Assembly: GCA_030704615.1 (NCBI GenBank)
Contig: CM060733.1
Span: 64,046,001-64,110,000, forward strand
DNA length: 64,000 nucleotides
Direction: 5' to 3'
Origin: Takakia lepidozioides
Lineage: Eukaryota > Streptophyta > Takakiopsida > Takakiales > Takakiaceae
Shown here: positions 1 through 11,260 of the stretch, piece after piece
Numbering within the stretch: the stretch's first letter is position 1
Layout: each line of letters begins with the position of its first letter
Position numbers and translations under genes: made by a program
The notes under the pieces: model-generated
Told to the model about the DNA's origin: nothing
What the model saw: only the letters and a program-made list of their open reading frames with translations
The model's database searches: none

Positions 1-361
1 TTCTGGAAGGTCCTTGGACGCAAGGGAAGTAGTCTGTACCCCAGCTGATGTCAAAATGATGTGATTTGATGTATGCAGAGTTGCTTCTTTGATCTGCAAT
101 AAACAAGGCCATCTGTGGGTTGGGTGGGTGTGAAGCTAGAGCTGGTGTGAGTTTTGTGCTTTAGTAAATTTTGATTAATGTGCTGTGCTAGTGTCAAAGA
201 TCTGCAATGAATGGCAGCGCCCGCTCCACAAGAATGCCTTTGGGAGGGTCGGTCACGTATCCATCTCGAGGACGAAGGTGGGGATCATATACTTACTACT
301 TGATGCAGGGTTGAAAGAAGCAAGCAAAAGCAAATGGTCAGTAGACCTGACGACTTGGGGG
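1..361. other. No gene recognised
   Basis: The first 361 bases are AT-moderate DNA with no convincing protein or RNA signature. The one open frame here (185-430) runs into a T-tract and has no recognisable motif. The stretch is probably target DNA next to the LINE tail that begins at the T-run near 362. Confidence 0.4.
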
Positions 362-2090
362 TTTTTTTTTTTTTTTTTAAAGAAAGGGAGTGGAGCCCTG
401 TTTCTCAAATTAAAGAACGAGGAAAAATAACCTCATGAAGGGCCATAAGACACAACAGTTGGGGTGGGGTGGGGGACCCTCCCAGAGCACCACGATGGGT
501 AGCCAAATAACCACTCATGGTTCACTGAAGAAAACACCTGGTAAGAACCAGACACTGTAAAGAACTGCCAGGGCATAAATATAAGAAATTAACTCTGCCA
601 TCTATGCCTTGTGGCCAAAAGCGAACCTGCAACGAAAGCGAGCTTTGAGGAGAAAGCAGATCTAGAGGACAGGTCTAGAATACAACAAGGAGGAATAGGA
701 AAGATAACGCTTGGATCTAAGGGCCTCAAAATTGAGGTGGGCCTTAATCTTCGAATTCCTATTCTTCCTATGCTTCCAGTTAATATCTTCTTCAAAGTCA
801 TGATGAGGAGAGGGCCAGGGGCTGGAGGGGCCACCATTGGTTGGGGACCGCAGGATGGAAAGAGCATTTGTCTCCGCTTCTGGTGCAGATGATGCTTCGC
901 CAACCCCAGGAGGAATCGAATTCTTGAAGTAACATGGTCCGTTTCTCTTAAGAACATCTGCAAAGAGTTGCAAGCACAACACCCTAAGCCTTTTTCCCCT
1001 CAACCCAAAGATCAAAAAAGATCTTCCTTAGCACCAATTTCAAGCAGGGGAATTCACCGTCATACCACTTAGCACATCGAGCCTTCCATATGTGCCAAAG
1101 AGCTAAAGCACAAATGGTAGACCAGACTTGGAAAGTGAATGGAAAGTGAGTTAGAATTCACAACTTTCCAATGAGCATAGAAAGCTCTAATTTTTGACCA
1201 TACTGTCACAGCAAAATAGCACTGAAAGAGAGCATGCTCCAGGGTTTCCACTTCCTGGGCTGGACACATTTTGCAGCAGAGGGGGGATCAGAAGTATAGG
1301 CTCCAAACGGAAGGATCCTATGGGCAAGTCTCCAAAGAAAGCCCGAGTCTTTTGCTGAGCGGTGTTTTAGCCAGATGTCTTTCCAAACTGCTACCCAGTC
1401 TTGCACCTTTCTGCAAGACAACTTGCCACTTTTGGTCCCATTTCCTAGTCAAAGGATGAGAAGGATGCAACATAGAGTAACCAAGCTTGGCCGTGTAAGC
1501 AAATAATGGATCCTTCTTCCTAGAGATCCACTTCCATTCACCAGGGTCAAAAGGCAAGTCAACCAGCGGTTTACACTCAAACCAGAGAAGGTCACACCTT
1601 TGATAGCCAATCTTTCCATCCTTTCAGCGGGGGCTTTGGATCCACACTGCCCGAGGAAGAGGTCAATCACTCTGATTCGAAACAAGAGGTTTCTTGGAAT
1701 GACAACCAATTCTGGCAGAGGGGAAAGCCTACCCCTCACATGGATTTGGGTTATTATAAACATGGAGGTAAATGCGGTTTGTCCCTGGGATATCAATGAC
1801 TACACATCATCGTCATCGGAAGAGCAGGAGGGGGTTATGTATGGACATAGTTCCAGCAGCACGAGGTGTCAGTCGGGTTCTGCTACGTAGTAATGGTTTC
1901 AAAGGGCAGATGTGCGCAGGCAGATCCGTTGATCCAATGCAATAATAAACGGAGCACGGCAGGAGAATGTCCTGGGCATCATTGCAGAATTGCTCCAAGC
2001 ATCAAAGCATCCTCCACCTTGCACTTTACACTCATCGCCACTTGCCACTTATCGCCCCACTCCGCAATTCTTCTTGGGGTCCACCCAGTT
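362..2090 (-). mobile_element. LINE retrotransposon 3' portion (zf-RVT region), degenerate
   Basis: On the minus strand, short frames between about 1,560 and 1,070 read like the end of a plant LINE ORF2. First comes a segment with WISRKKDPLFAYTAKLGYSM and KWDQKWQ (1,318-1,557). It is followed in other frames by FLWRLAHRILPFG, then CPAQEVETLEHALFQC with VWSKI (1,069-1,269), the zf-RVT zinc-binding pattern downstream of the reverse transcriptase. The T-run at 362-378 is the complement of a 3' poly(A) tail, which fixes the orientation. No reverse transcriptase core is visible, so the copy is 5'-truncated as well as frameshifted. The left limit is firm; the right limit near 2,090 is inferred from the next LINE tail. 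Confidence 0.7.
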
Positions 2091-2106
2091 ACACCAATCC
2101 TTAGAC

Positions 2107-2900
2107 CTCATTCTTTTTTTTTCTCTTTTGTTCTTTTTTTGAGAACAGGGGACAGTGGCCCTGGTAAATTTTATTAAATGGTAAGGAAAAAGTAACCTTA
2201 CAAAGAGCCATGAAGGCAGAGGATGAGGTTCCCCAGTAGTTCATAAGAAAGAGGGGAGAGAGAGGTGGAGAAGCAGAATAACTAAGCAAGGCTAGAGCAA
2301 ACAGAGCAGCCATGACCTGCACTACTCTACAGATGCACTACATGCTGCCTCACTCTTGGGGGGATCAAAAGACAATTGAGCCTTAGATTTACCTTTCCTA
2401 AGACTACGCTTATGCCTCCAGTTCACCTCAGCCTCATCCGGCTCAAGAGGGGAGTGGGCACTAACCGAACTACCAGCAGGCTGAGAGGGTGTTTTCCCAG
2501 ACGATTGAAGTATCTGAAATCCTCCAGCAGAAGACATGGTTTTTTGCCCAAGTACTGTCAAAAGCTGCAAGCAGTTGTGATCTCCTTCGATTGCCACATC
2601 TGGGTAGAGCTGCCAATAAAACATGCCTGGATTTGTGAGCCTCAGACATCATGTCTGAGTGAGCCAAGAACAATAGCTTCTGAAGGCAGGGGATAGCATT
2701 TTGGAAGCCGAGAAGGTAAGACTATGATTCCACATAGAATAGAGATTGAAAGCATAAGACCAGACAGCTGTAGCAAAAGGACAGAACACAAGACAATGTT
2801 CTATATCTTCCGTAGCATTCTGAGTGCAGGATGCACACGAAGTAGGAGAGTCTTGAAAGTGAGCTCGCACGGGGATGATACGGTTGGCTTTCTTCAAGAT
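2107..2900 (-). mobile_element. Second LINE 3' fragment (zf-RVT)
   Basis: The minus-strand frame 2,649-2,897 contains IIPVRAHFQDSPTSCASC, then EDIEHCLVFCPFATAVWSY. This is a clear zf-RVT pattern (C-x2-C, then H-C-x3-C, then a VW motif), as found after the reverse transcriptase of plant LINEs. A T-rich tract at 2,107-2,140 is the complement of its poly(A) tail. The copy is 5'-truncated near 2,900, where the next LINE starts in the opposite orientation. It is a separate insertion from the element to its left, because it has its own tail and a different zf-RVT sequence. Confidence 0.7.
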
Positions 2901-2929
2901 TCTATCTTCTCCTTTCTAACTTGGTTGTC

Positions 2930-4800
2930 TGGGAAACAAATTCCAGGTGAATTGGGGACATTGGAAAATGAAATTCCTCACTGCTATCTACGATTCTGGT
3001 ATGAAAGTGGTGGAGGAAATTCTTCATTCTCAGAAGAATACGCCAACGGAGTCTGAATCTCCCCCCAGCGACAAAATTTTCACTCTCATGGATCTCTCCA
3101 CGACAACTCCCTCTCCGGTGAGTCAAGATACTTCTCTCTGTCGACAGCTGCCTTGCCTGTCCCTGTATTTTGTTACCTGTTGTACTGGTGGAATGTATAT
3201 AATTGGTCCCTTCAAAAACCCGTGGAGCTTACTTTGCCATGATCAATGGTGTCGTCGATTCCACAATCTGCTGGCTTCATCTGAGGGGTTATGGAATGGC
3301 TGCTCTTCCTTTCTGCTGGCATTTTTATCAGATATCCTTCAAGGGCGTTCACTCAGAATTGGCAGTTTTGTTTATTGCCTGGGTCACCCCTGCTTTCACT
3401 CAATCTGTGCTTCCATCTTGGCTTCCTTTTGGTGCTGTATCTCCCGGCCATCAAATCGTAGAGCTATCTCTGCGGGCTGTCATTGGTTTCCCACATGAGC
3501 TCGTCGTTTCCTACTTGGAATGTCGGAGGCATTGGATCTGATGCATCTGTTCCAAAGAGGAGACGGGTGAAACTCTGTGCTACCTCTTTTATGTCATCCT
3601 CTTCCATCATTTTTCTTCAGGAAACAAAGTTGGACGATTCTAAGATTCAATCCATTGGGAACTCCTTTTGGCCACAGTACATGGCCTGGTGGAATCCAAC
3701 AGTATCGGGCTCCCGTGGTGGCACTGTCATTCTGGCATCCCCTACTTTCTTCCCATTCATTCAGGAGGTGCAGACGTGGGTTCAAGGTAGGGTTCAGTGC
3801 GCTTTTACCAAGCCAGACTCCTGTTTTGGTCTCTCTGCGTTTATAAACATCTATGCTCCAAATTTATCTCTGGTGCGTGCCTCCTTATGGAACACGATCA
3901 GAGATAAGATTGTTAACCTTCCCCACATCCACAATTGGGTGCTTGCGGGGGATTTTAATATGGTGGATAACTTTGATGATCGTTTGGTCCATTCCTCTCA
4001 TTCTCTTGCAGATGCAGATCAAATTGCATGAGATTTGCTCTGTTTCTCTGTTGGTCTGGTTGACACCTTCCATGAATCCTCCTGGGGGTTAAAGTTCACC
4101 TGGTCTAATCTGAGGCAGCCCCCGCACTTAAGTATGGCCCGCTTAGACCGTATCTACTGTTCTCAAACTCCTCTCTCTTGGGCCAATTGCATCCCTACTG
4201 GTCCGATTGTGCCTGACTTTGATCATGCTGCAGTGACAGTGACGTTGAATCCTCCTAGTTTACATGCTAGAGGGAGAGGGTACTTCAAACTTAACCCCTC
4301 CATCCTCAAGTTTCCTGAGCTCCTTCAAAAGGCTTCTCCCTTCATGATAAGCTGTGTGCAGCTTTTGCTCTCTCTGGGTCTCGGGGTAATTGCTTCAAAG
4401 TTCATTCTGACGGGACCCTGTTTGACCCTAGGATGGATCTGATCCCCAGCAGTTCTCAATGCTATGACATCCGTGTTTGTTGCTCATTGTCCGGGAAAGT
4501 TACCCCCCTGCCAGATGAGCTACACCATTACCCCAATTCTTTCAGGTGGTTTCTTTCTGCCCCCGTTAGATTGCTGCAGTTTGACCCTGGAGAATGGTTT
4601 TGGATGGATAAAACTCATGCCCATTTTTTTTTCTTGTTCTGTGAAGTTGGGATACTCTCTCTTGATGCCAAAGATGAACTTCGAGACAAAATGGACAGAT
4701 CTTCAAAGGTTTCTGGCTTTTTATGTAGGAAGAAGTTGGATGGAGAAGTTACCAGAAGAGAATTGATGAAGAAAAGAAGCAGAAAAGATACGAATATTAG
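2930..4800 (+). mobile_element. LINE with intact-looking endonuclease start but deleted reverse transcriptase
   Basis: The frame at 3,495-4,031 starts an apurinic-type (EEP) endonuclease: FPTWNVGGIGS, then IIFLQETKLDDSK, SRGGTVILASP, INIYAPN and VLAGDFNMVDNFDDR. Asn, Glu, Tyr and the GDFN motif are all in place. A shift near 4,030 leads into the C-terminal part, which contains FTWSNLRQPP, ARLDRIYCS and VPDFDHAAVTVTL (4,035-4,442). After about 4,440 the sequence jumps to FDPGEWFWMDKTHAHFF and KLGYSLLMPK, which belong to the zf-RVT side of ORF2. The whole reverse transcriptase is therefore missing. The endonuclease would nick target DNA for target-primed reverse transcription in an intact relative; this copy cannot move by itself. 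Confidence 0.75.
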
Positions 4801-6370
4801 GGGTGATGGTGAGATGAGGAAGACAGGGAAGGAAGATGTTATTGACTTTAGAAAGAATGATGTCCATCTCTTTACCCGGAGAGTAAGATTCCAAGTCCTC
4901 TGGGAAGAACCAGGATCCAACAAAGGAATCACAGCCAGTGGCCAGAATGGCGGGGGTCCCTTCCGGGAAACCAAAAACCATAAGGGTTACATGAATGGCA
5001 ACCGCCAAGGGCCTCCCTGGTGAGAAATCATCAGGCAACATTAACTTATTGAACCTTGGCTTTCAGTCTGCTGCAAAAGTAATCCAGATTGTCAGCTTCA
5101 CCTTCTGCCAGTTGAAAAATGACAGCTTCTGCCTTAGAACGGGCAATCAGCCACCTTTCGCTATCTAACATTCACAGATGGAGAAGGCAAGTTAGTGACT
5201 TTCGTCTTCTTATTCAAGGGACAGCTTTCACATTACCTTCTTTGTGACAGAGGTGACAAAGGATATTCAAGCATTCTTCAATAACAACTATAATGATGAA
5301 GGAGTTGTCAATGGTGGGGAGCTTGAGAGAGTCAGTAATCACTGAGGATTCAGGCACTAACACAACAATTTTGGGAACACCAGAATCCCAGGAAGGATCA
5401 AAGAACACCAGAATCCCATGAAGGATCAAAGTGGCCATTAGAGTCAACACTGAGCATGTCTTCCTCCTCGAAATCGTTGACGTTCATTGATCCAATGTAG
5501 GCTCCAAAGTGAGCCCCAATCTCCGGCAGGGACTTGAGATAATTGCCAGGTAAATAAGGCAAGGCTATCACCATCGGCTTACCGGTGACTCCAAGCTTAT
5601 GGCCCCAGTCAATCGACCATGGGAAAATATGCACCCGGTATCTGGGTCTGCGGACATTGAATTTGAGAGCTTTTGAAGCATGTTCTTTCGAGCTGAACAT
5701 CATAGAAAAGAACCCTCTTCCCAAAGGGTGGCAAAAATGGTAAGTGAGGCCGCCATCTGCTCCCAAGTGTTCGATAGTCCACGTACGAGCCCAATGACGG
5801 TCCCGGATCCCTTACTCAGACAACAGTTTGGACTGCTCTTTGACCACATTCATGTCCAACTGGAGAACAGGTTGGTCATCGTGTAAGGTCGCAGCCACTT
5901 CACTCCAAGCCACTTCACTCGAAATGTCAGATAGATTGCCCTGAGGAGAGGAAGAGAAGGGAGCAGAGCCCATAAGTCTAGAGCCATTGTTCCTGTTAAA
6001 GTTTCCACTTCTTCTTCTTTCCCGTCTGTTAGAACGGTAGGCCCTTGGGGGACCCCCAGAAACCGCATTGATAGGGGGAGCCAGTAGAAGTGGAGGAGGG
6101 GAAACAGAAGAGGAAGGGGCCCGCTGCTGCACCAAAAAAGGGGGCCCGACACAGCTGAACACAACAAGCAAGGGCACCAGGAAGAATGAGAGTCTGACTC
6201 GTGAGGAAAAAGATAGAGGATGAGAGAGGCACTTATCTACAGCGAGATGAAAGCCCGAGAAGCCTGGAGAGCCATTCGTTTGGCTAGAGCTGCCGACATG
6301 GAGAGCAAAGGAGGTGTCAAGCAACCATCAGTCGGACAAACAGGAAAGCTTCACCTAGCCGCCATACAGC
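4800..6370 (-). pseudogene. Plant LINE ORF1-like (DUF4283-type) region, degenerate
   Basis: The minus-strand frame 5,398-5,766 reads FFSMMFSSKEHASKALKF, then FPWSIDWGHKLGVTG, then KPMVIALPYLPGNYLKSLPEIGAH. This order matches the DUF4283-type RNA-binding domain of plant LINE ORF1 proteins: a strand, a W..W linker, then a hydrophobic LP.LP segment. Upstream on the same strand (5,812-6,324) is a Ser/Pro/Arg-rich stretch typical of the N-terminal part. No zinc knuckle is visible downstream. The coding sequence is broken by frame changes and stops. The assignment to ORF1 is by pattern only and not by alignment. Confidence 0.5.
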
Positions 6371-6607
6371 GCAACGCGCTATTTATGGAGTGAAATGAAG
6401 AGCACACAGCGCAACACACTCTCCAAGGTGCGAAATGAAGAGAAAAGCCAAGTGACATGAAAGGAGCCCTGCTAAAGCAATGGAGAAGGTCGTGGAGGGA
6501 TGATCACATCCAACCTGGAGAACAGGAAGCGAAAGAGGAGAGAACCCGTTCGTTGACAGTGAGGGGAGACTTGCGAAACGGCTAAGTCCCAATCCCACTC
6601 AACATAC

Positions 6608-6838
6608 GGAACGGTCTTTTTTGTTTTTTTTTAAGGGAAACACCTGGGAGCGACAGCTCACAAATCAGGCCCCTTAATAGTGAGAGGAGAAAATAACCTC
6701 TTTCACAGTAACCCGCCATGAGGCGTAGGAATGGGGCACCACCCAGGAACCATACCAAACCATACCACACCCAGATTTGACCCCAGAATCGTCTGGGTAG
6801 CACTCAGTGCACTTAACCAACTGAGCTAGGAACGGTCT
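6608..6838 (-). mobile_element. tRNA-derived SINE with 10-bp target-site duplications
   Basis: The direct repeat GGAACGGTCT occurs at 6,608-6,617 and 6,829-6,838 and brackets the element. On the minus strand the element opens with TAGCTCAGTTGGTTAAG (a tRNA D-arm and polymerase III A box, 6,817-6,828) and then GGGGTCAAATCTGGG, a B-box-like segment. It ends in an interrupted A-rich tail, seen as T-runs at 6,618-6,632. The body is about 211 bp. Head, tail and target duplications are the full hallmarks of a complete SINE insertion. Mobilisation would depend on a LINE in trans. Confidence 0.85.
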
Positions 6839-7469
6839 ACATAGCTGGCCTTGCCCCCCAGACAATGTCATCATCTTCTTTTTGAATTTTTAAGGCAAAC
6901 TAGGGCTTCGCGTTGCTCCGCACTACTAGCGACGAATTCTGAGAAGTACGTTCAATTTGCACAAAAAGGGGTGGGTCATCCCCACGGTGTTAGATGCAGA
7001 GATCCAGTGTTTTATTTATTTATGGAAGAAAAATGGCGGAGTATTGTCGGAGCTATCTCTGCATTTCAATGTTCAATTTTCTCAAAAAAGGTTGGGTCAT
7101 CCCCATGGTGTTACATACATACAACCTGTATTTCATTGTTTTTTGCAAGAAAAATGGTAAACATTTCATTGCCAGATATATTAGTTCTGTATCAGCTCTC
7201 CCAGTGGCTTGGAGTCTTCAAACACTTCCCTTGTTTGAAGAGGTAGGGCCTACTCGAGGATGCTACAAATGATCTTGAAGAAAGAGTGAAAATTATTGCC
7301 ATATGCAAAAGTTAGTGGGATCCATCTAAGCCTGGTAAACAACGAAGCCTGGATACGTACTTTTATATGTTACCAATATAATCCATTTATTTTTTTCACT
7401 TATTTTATTTTACTCCACAAAATATTTTATGCTAAATACATTCAGAGTTATATTAGAAACTCTTACCAA

Positions 7470-7640
7470 CAGTTAGTAGCTCAGTTGATAAGTGCACTGA
7501 GATGATTCGTGTGGTACGCTCTTCTGCAAGGGATAGCATCCCAGCCATTGTTGACAGGAACAGAATGAATGGGTGAGGAAGGGAAGGCATCCCATCCAGT
7601 GGTTTGGACTTCTTCTTCATTAATCCATGTGCCACATTTG
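7470..7640 (+). mobile_element. Possible second tRNA-derived SINE head
   Basis: At about 7,476-7,500 the plus strand reads TAGCTCAGTTGATAAG and continues with GTGCACTGAG. This is nearly the same head as the SINE at 6.8 kb, in the opposite orientation. I could not find a clean B box, a poly(A) tail or target duplications, so its extent is a guess. The surrounding 6,839-7,842 holds no other recognisable gene. Confidence 0.35.
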
Positions 7641-7842
7641 GGACTATGAGCAGTAGAATCCCCAGTGTTCAGCCACCCTCCGTTAATGATTTTTGTTGAA
7701 TCTGTCAAACCCTCATCTGATCCTCCAGCCCTCTTTGGCAGTACATGATGGTCAAGACTCTCAGGAAATGGTGGATGGTTGAGTAGCTGCACAGATCAAT
7801 GAATGAAGCAAGACACTTGCATCTTGCCAAGAAACCATCTTT

Positions 7843-8441
7843 TCACCAGTAATCACCACAAGAACAAATCTCATCTTCAAAGTGGTGAAAGCAGTTAGCG
7901 TCCCATACAACAATTGCTCGGCCAACAATCTTTGAGATGAATTTGGTGGAGGTGTGGCAGTCACCACACACTTGAAGATTCTTGATGAGATGGAGAGGCG
8001 TCCTAGGGGTCGTGCTGATCAGCCCAAAACCAATGGCCAGCTTCTCACTGTGGTGGCAAAGAGAAAAAAAAAAATTCCTCCTCCCCCACATCATGCAATA
8101 CAAATCGCGTGTCAGGCACATACCCTGCCTCCTTTCATCTGCCCAGACAATCTTCTCAGCTCAGCATGGATTTCCTTAATTATGGGATGCAACTTGTCAT
8201 CTACAGCAAAGGTGTGCACCCTGTTGCCAACCTCAATGCAGCAGCGACCTGGCTCCTTTCTAACCCCTTTGACCTCCATCATTCTTCTCACCTTTGCAGT
8301 ATCATCCCACGTGCCAGCTGCAGCATAGATGTTTGATAGCAACACATAAGTCGCGGCATCCTGTTCATCCCATTTGAGGATAGATGTTGCCGCACGTTCA
8401 GCCATCTCCAGATTGTCATGTATTCTGCAGGTATCAGGCAA
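7843..8441 (-). pseudogene. DYW-type pentatricopeptide repeat (PPR) protein, C-terminal remnant
   Basis: This is the last ~200 codons of a plant organelle RNA-editing factor of the PLS-DYW class. The E domain is clear: YVLLSNIYAAAGTWDDTAKV, then RRMMEVKGVRKEPGRCCIEV. It is followed by the DYW deaminase with [14 protein letters not shown] (the HxE zinc and catalytic motif), [18 protein letters not shown] (the CxxC motif) and the diagnostic terminal GDYW, with its TGA at 7,843-7,845. The segment [18 protein letters not shown] lies in a different frame from both neighbours, so there are two frameshifts. One is next to an AAA before GGAGGCAGG, and the other is at an 11-base T-run (plus-strand A-run near 8,064-8,074). 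Sequencing error at the homopolymer could explain the second. All PPR repeats are missing: the gene stops at 8,441, where a CACTA-like end begins. Confidence 0.9.
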
Positions 8442-9365
8442 CACTAGAGGAAAAACGCGGAATAACCACTGGCCCTTTAACCACTACTGTTTTTTCCCAC
8501 TCTATAAACCACTAGTAACCACTTGCCAGTGGTTAATCCCAATGAAATGCCACGGTGGCATCACAGACAGTGGTTGGAAGTGGTTTCAACCACTCAGTAG
8601 TCCACGTGTAATAATTTGTTTTTATTTATTTATTATTTATTTGGTAATATATTTTAATTAATAAATATAATATTCCACGTGGACGAGTGCAGTGGTATAT
8701 TGTGAGTGGTTATAGACACCTCAGTGATGGGAAGTGGTTGAAACCACTTGCTATTCCACGTGTAATAATTCAAATTTTATTTGTGATTTATGATTTGGAA
8801 ATATATTTTAATTCATAAATATAATATTCCACGTGGACGGGGACTGTGCACGTTGATCTTGAGTGGTTAAAGACACCTCATTGATTTGTACCACTTTGGC
8901 AGTGGTGGAGAGTGGGTGGTAAAAGATACTACAGTGATTGGAACCACTATTCTAGTGGTTGCTCATGAGTGGTTACCTACACAACAGTGATTGGTACCAC
9001 TTTTTGGGTGATGCATGAAAAACTTTAAGTAGTTTGTGCAGCTGTGACAGACTTTGAAAAACAGACAAGTGGCCAGACCATTGTGGGATGATGCTATTGA
9101 ACAAATGGTTCCAACAATAAACTTTATTCTGAATCTGAAACATATTCGTCACCCTCTGAATCACTTTGCTTAACTGGAATAGTGGTTGGTTGCACAAATG
9201 CCGCTTGAATGGTAGCCAACATAGCCAGGTCTTCTTTATTTAGAGCCGTGTGACCATCTAATGACCTAGGCATTGGTTAATCTGATAAGGTAGACGTCGA
9301 TTGGCACGCCACTCATCACCACATGCCTCTCTATCTGCTGTGAACTGTGTCTTCTCTGTTGCATA
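8442..9365 (-). mobile_element. CACTA-like DNA transposon, 3' end and last transposase exon
   Basis: The sequence starts with CACTAGAGGAAAAACGCGG directly against the interrupted PPR gene, as expected of a CACTA terminus. It is followed by about 500 bp dense in AACCACT/AGTGGTT motifs in both orientations, the usual subterminal repeats of this superfamily, and two copies of a CCACGTGGACG block (near 8,675 and 8,830). On the minus strand, 9,365-9,140 reads TEKTQFTADREACGDEWRAN and then, after one frameshift, LDGHTALNKEDLAMLATIQA. It ends with an acidic tail DEYVSDSE and a stop, plausibly the end of a transposase. The element is cut at 9,366 by the LTR-like block, so the other end is not in place. 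Superfamily assignment rests on the terminus and subterminal repeats. Confidence 0.5.
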
Positions 9366-9957
9366 TGTCAAGTTATTTTACCACTAGTGTGAAACTAGCT
9401 AGGAAATAGCTAGCTTTTACATATTGACATTTGGGATTGGCCCAAGTGTCAATCCAGGGGTCAAGGCAGATTTAGGCCCTAGAGTGGTTATCTTCACGGC
9501 AAGCGCGAGAGGCTCATCTTTATCAAGTTGAGCCTCACCGCGCCTAGCTATGGCGCCGTAGTGTGGATTCCCCATGGCGTGGGGTGCACTTGGCTTGACT
9601 TGTATTTGAATGATGAGGTTATATATGCATGAGTTTATGCTTCAGCTTTGTGAGCTCGTGCTTGTATTCTTCTTCTTTATCACTCGAGGAAGATGAGCTC
9701 GTATCTGTGAGTGCCAGATACGAGTTAGTTGTAGCACTTGTGGTTTTTGCTTGAGAATGAGAGAAACCAGGTTGTTATGCAATGAGCACCGTGGAGCTCT
9801 TGGTTGTTAGAAGCGGAGGCGATGTGGGTTACGAGGTGGTAGACCTTGGCATTCGATCTTCAGCTTCAGAGATGAAAGCACCATGCTGCAGGTAATTCCA
9901 GAGTACCTTGATGGTTTCAGATTGTGTACATGCATGAGCAAGCACGATTGGGAAGAG
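9366..9957 (+). mobile_element. LTR-like block (copy 1)
   Basis: The block is about 592 bp, starts TGTCAAGTTATTTTACC and is repeated in inverted orientation at 17,909-18,505 over its whole length, with scattered substitutions. It interrupts the CACTA-like element at its left edge and precedes a gypsy-type gag on the same strand, so it is most simply the 5' LTR of that element. However, I see no primer-binding site complementary to initiator tRNA-Met just after it. The shared sequence ends around GGGAAGAG, not at a CA. Confidence 0.6.
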
Positions 9958-10543
9958 TGTCATGCGCATACATATCGCTACACAACTACATTGCTGTCCA
10001 AAACCACACAACACATGTGCACACCACACACTAGTATACCACTAGTCCACCACTAGTCCAACCACTAGGCTACAACTAGCCAGTCACTAGGCTACCACTA
10101 TGCTACCCACTATGGCAGTCACTAGTCCACACAATCGCCCCCTTAGCTGGTGCTTAGGTCCCTCTAAGTCGAGGTAGCCACAAGATGTGATAGTGACCAT
10201 AGCCTCACTAAGTCCTCCACCACTATCCATACTACACTCAAACTCGATAGATCAAGAGGCCGGGTGCAAGAGTTGCCCCATCGTTAGTCGCCGTCTTGCA
10301 ACCTGTGAACTTGAGCTTGGGATCTCATGTATTGACTCCTATGAGCTTGGCCTCCCATGTCTTGTTAGCTGCCTCCAGTCATGTCCACTGCCACTATCCC
10401 AAGCAGTGTGGACACAACCAATCTCCGTCAGGAACCTTCTCAAGAGGTGGTGTCAAACATCCCATATGCCAACCCCTTGAGCATCGATCACACACCAGCA
10501 TGGTGGCTGCCCCTTTGGCAGACCCACAGAGCATGCACCTTAA
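9958..10543 (+). repeat. Leader region with CCACTAG-rich simple repeat
   Basis: This is non-coding leader between the LTR-like block and gag. Positions 10,020-10,135 consist of irregular copies of a short CCACTAG(T/G) motif. The rest shows no recognisable gene or primer-binding site. Confidence 0.5.
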
Positions 10544-11260
10544 ACCTACAGGTACCACTGCGCTGGGGACAGTGTCGGTTCGAGCACTAGCAATACTAGT
10601 GGGTACACGAGACGAGGTGTGCGGTTTAGGCCACCTTCACCTCCTGTGTCTTCTACGGAAGGTTCTGATTCGGATTGTGAATCAGGAGGACTCATACCGG
10701 CGGTAAAAGTTGTTTCCTTGCCATTGTTGTGGGACACAATGGAGGAGATGTATGGAGCTACCAAGGGGCCACAAAGGTACTCTAGGGCGGTGGGCACCAT
10801 CGAGTTGGATGATTTTATCCAAGAGTTTGATAGTTGGTGTGATTTGCAGCAAATGCGCAATCCACAACTATTTACGCCTTTCATGGCATGGAAGGGGCTG
10901 TTTCAGCACCTTGAGGGGCCGCCTATGGATGATTACCATGAGTTCAGGCGGGGGCATGAGGTTGAGATCGAGGAGTGGAGGATGTACTGGTCACCCGACT
11001 ATGTCTCCATCACTAGGGGCACTAGAGCCACGAGGGCAGTGGCTGCACCTGCCGCTGCACCGGCAGCTTCAGCAAGTAGCAGAGGGACTAATGGGACTGG
11101 TGGTACAGTAGCTACGACGTCCACCCAAGCCACTACCGCACCAGCACTAGTACCCGTGCCTGCCTTCAACCCTGTTGTGGAGTTCTTCGAATGAGATTGC
11201 CCAGAGGGAGACAAAGGGCCGACACATGCACAGCTTGCACAGTTGCAGTGTGGGCATTAT
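10544..11260 (+). pseudogene. Ty3/gypsy-type Gag with degenerate zinc knuckle
   Basis: The frame reads an acidic N-terminus, then IELDDFIQEFDSWCDLQQMR, then FTPFMAWKGLFQHLEGPPMD, the capsid-like helices of plant retrotransposon Gag. An Ala/Thr-rich linker follows. The nucleocapsid knuckle is CGHYGKHGHGEAQC, where the second Cys of C-x2-C-x4-H-x4-C is Tyr (TAT at 11,258-11,260). The frame runs straight into the protease region except for one in-frame TGA at 11,192-11,194. A CGA-to-TGA change would explain the stop and TGT-to-TAT would explain the Tyr. Gag would form the particle that packages element RNA. This copy is dead. Confidence 0.8.

Noticed and set aside
5660-6324. Several overlapping Ser/Pro-rich minus-strand frames as separate genes
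   Set aside because: They fit as the decayed N-terminal part of one LINE ORF1 and have no motif of their own.
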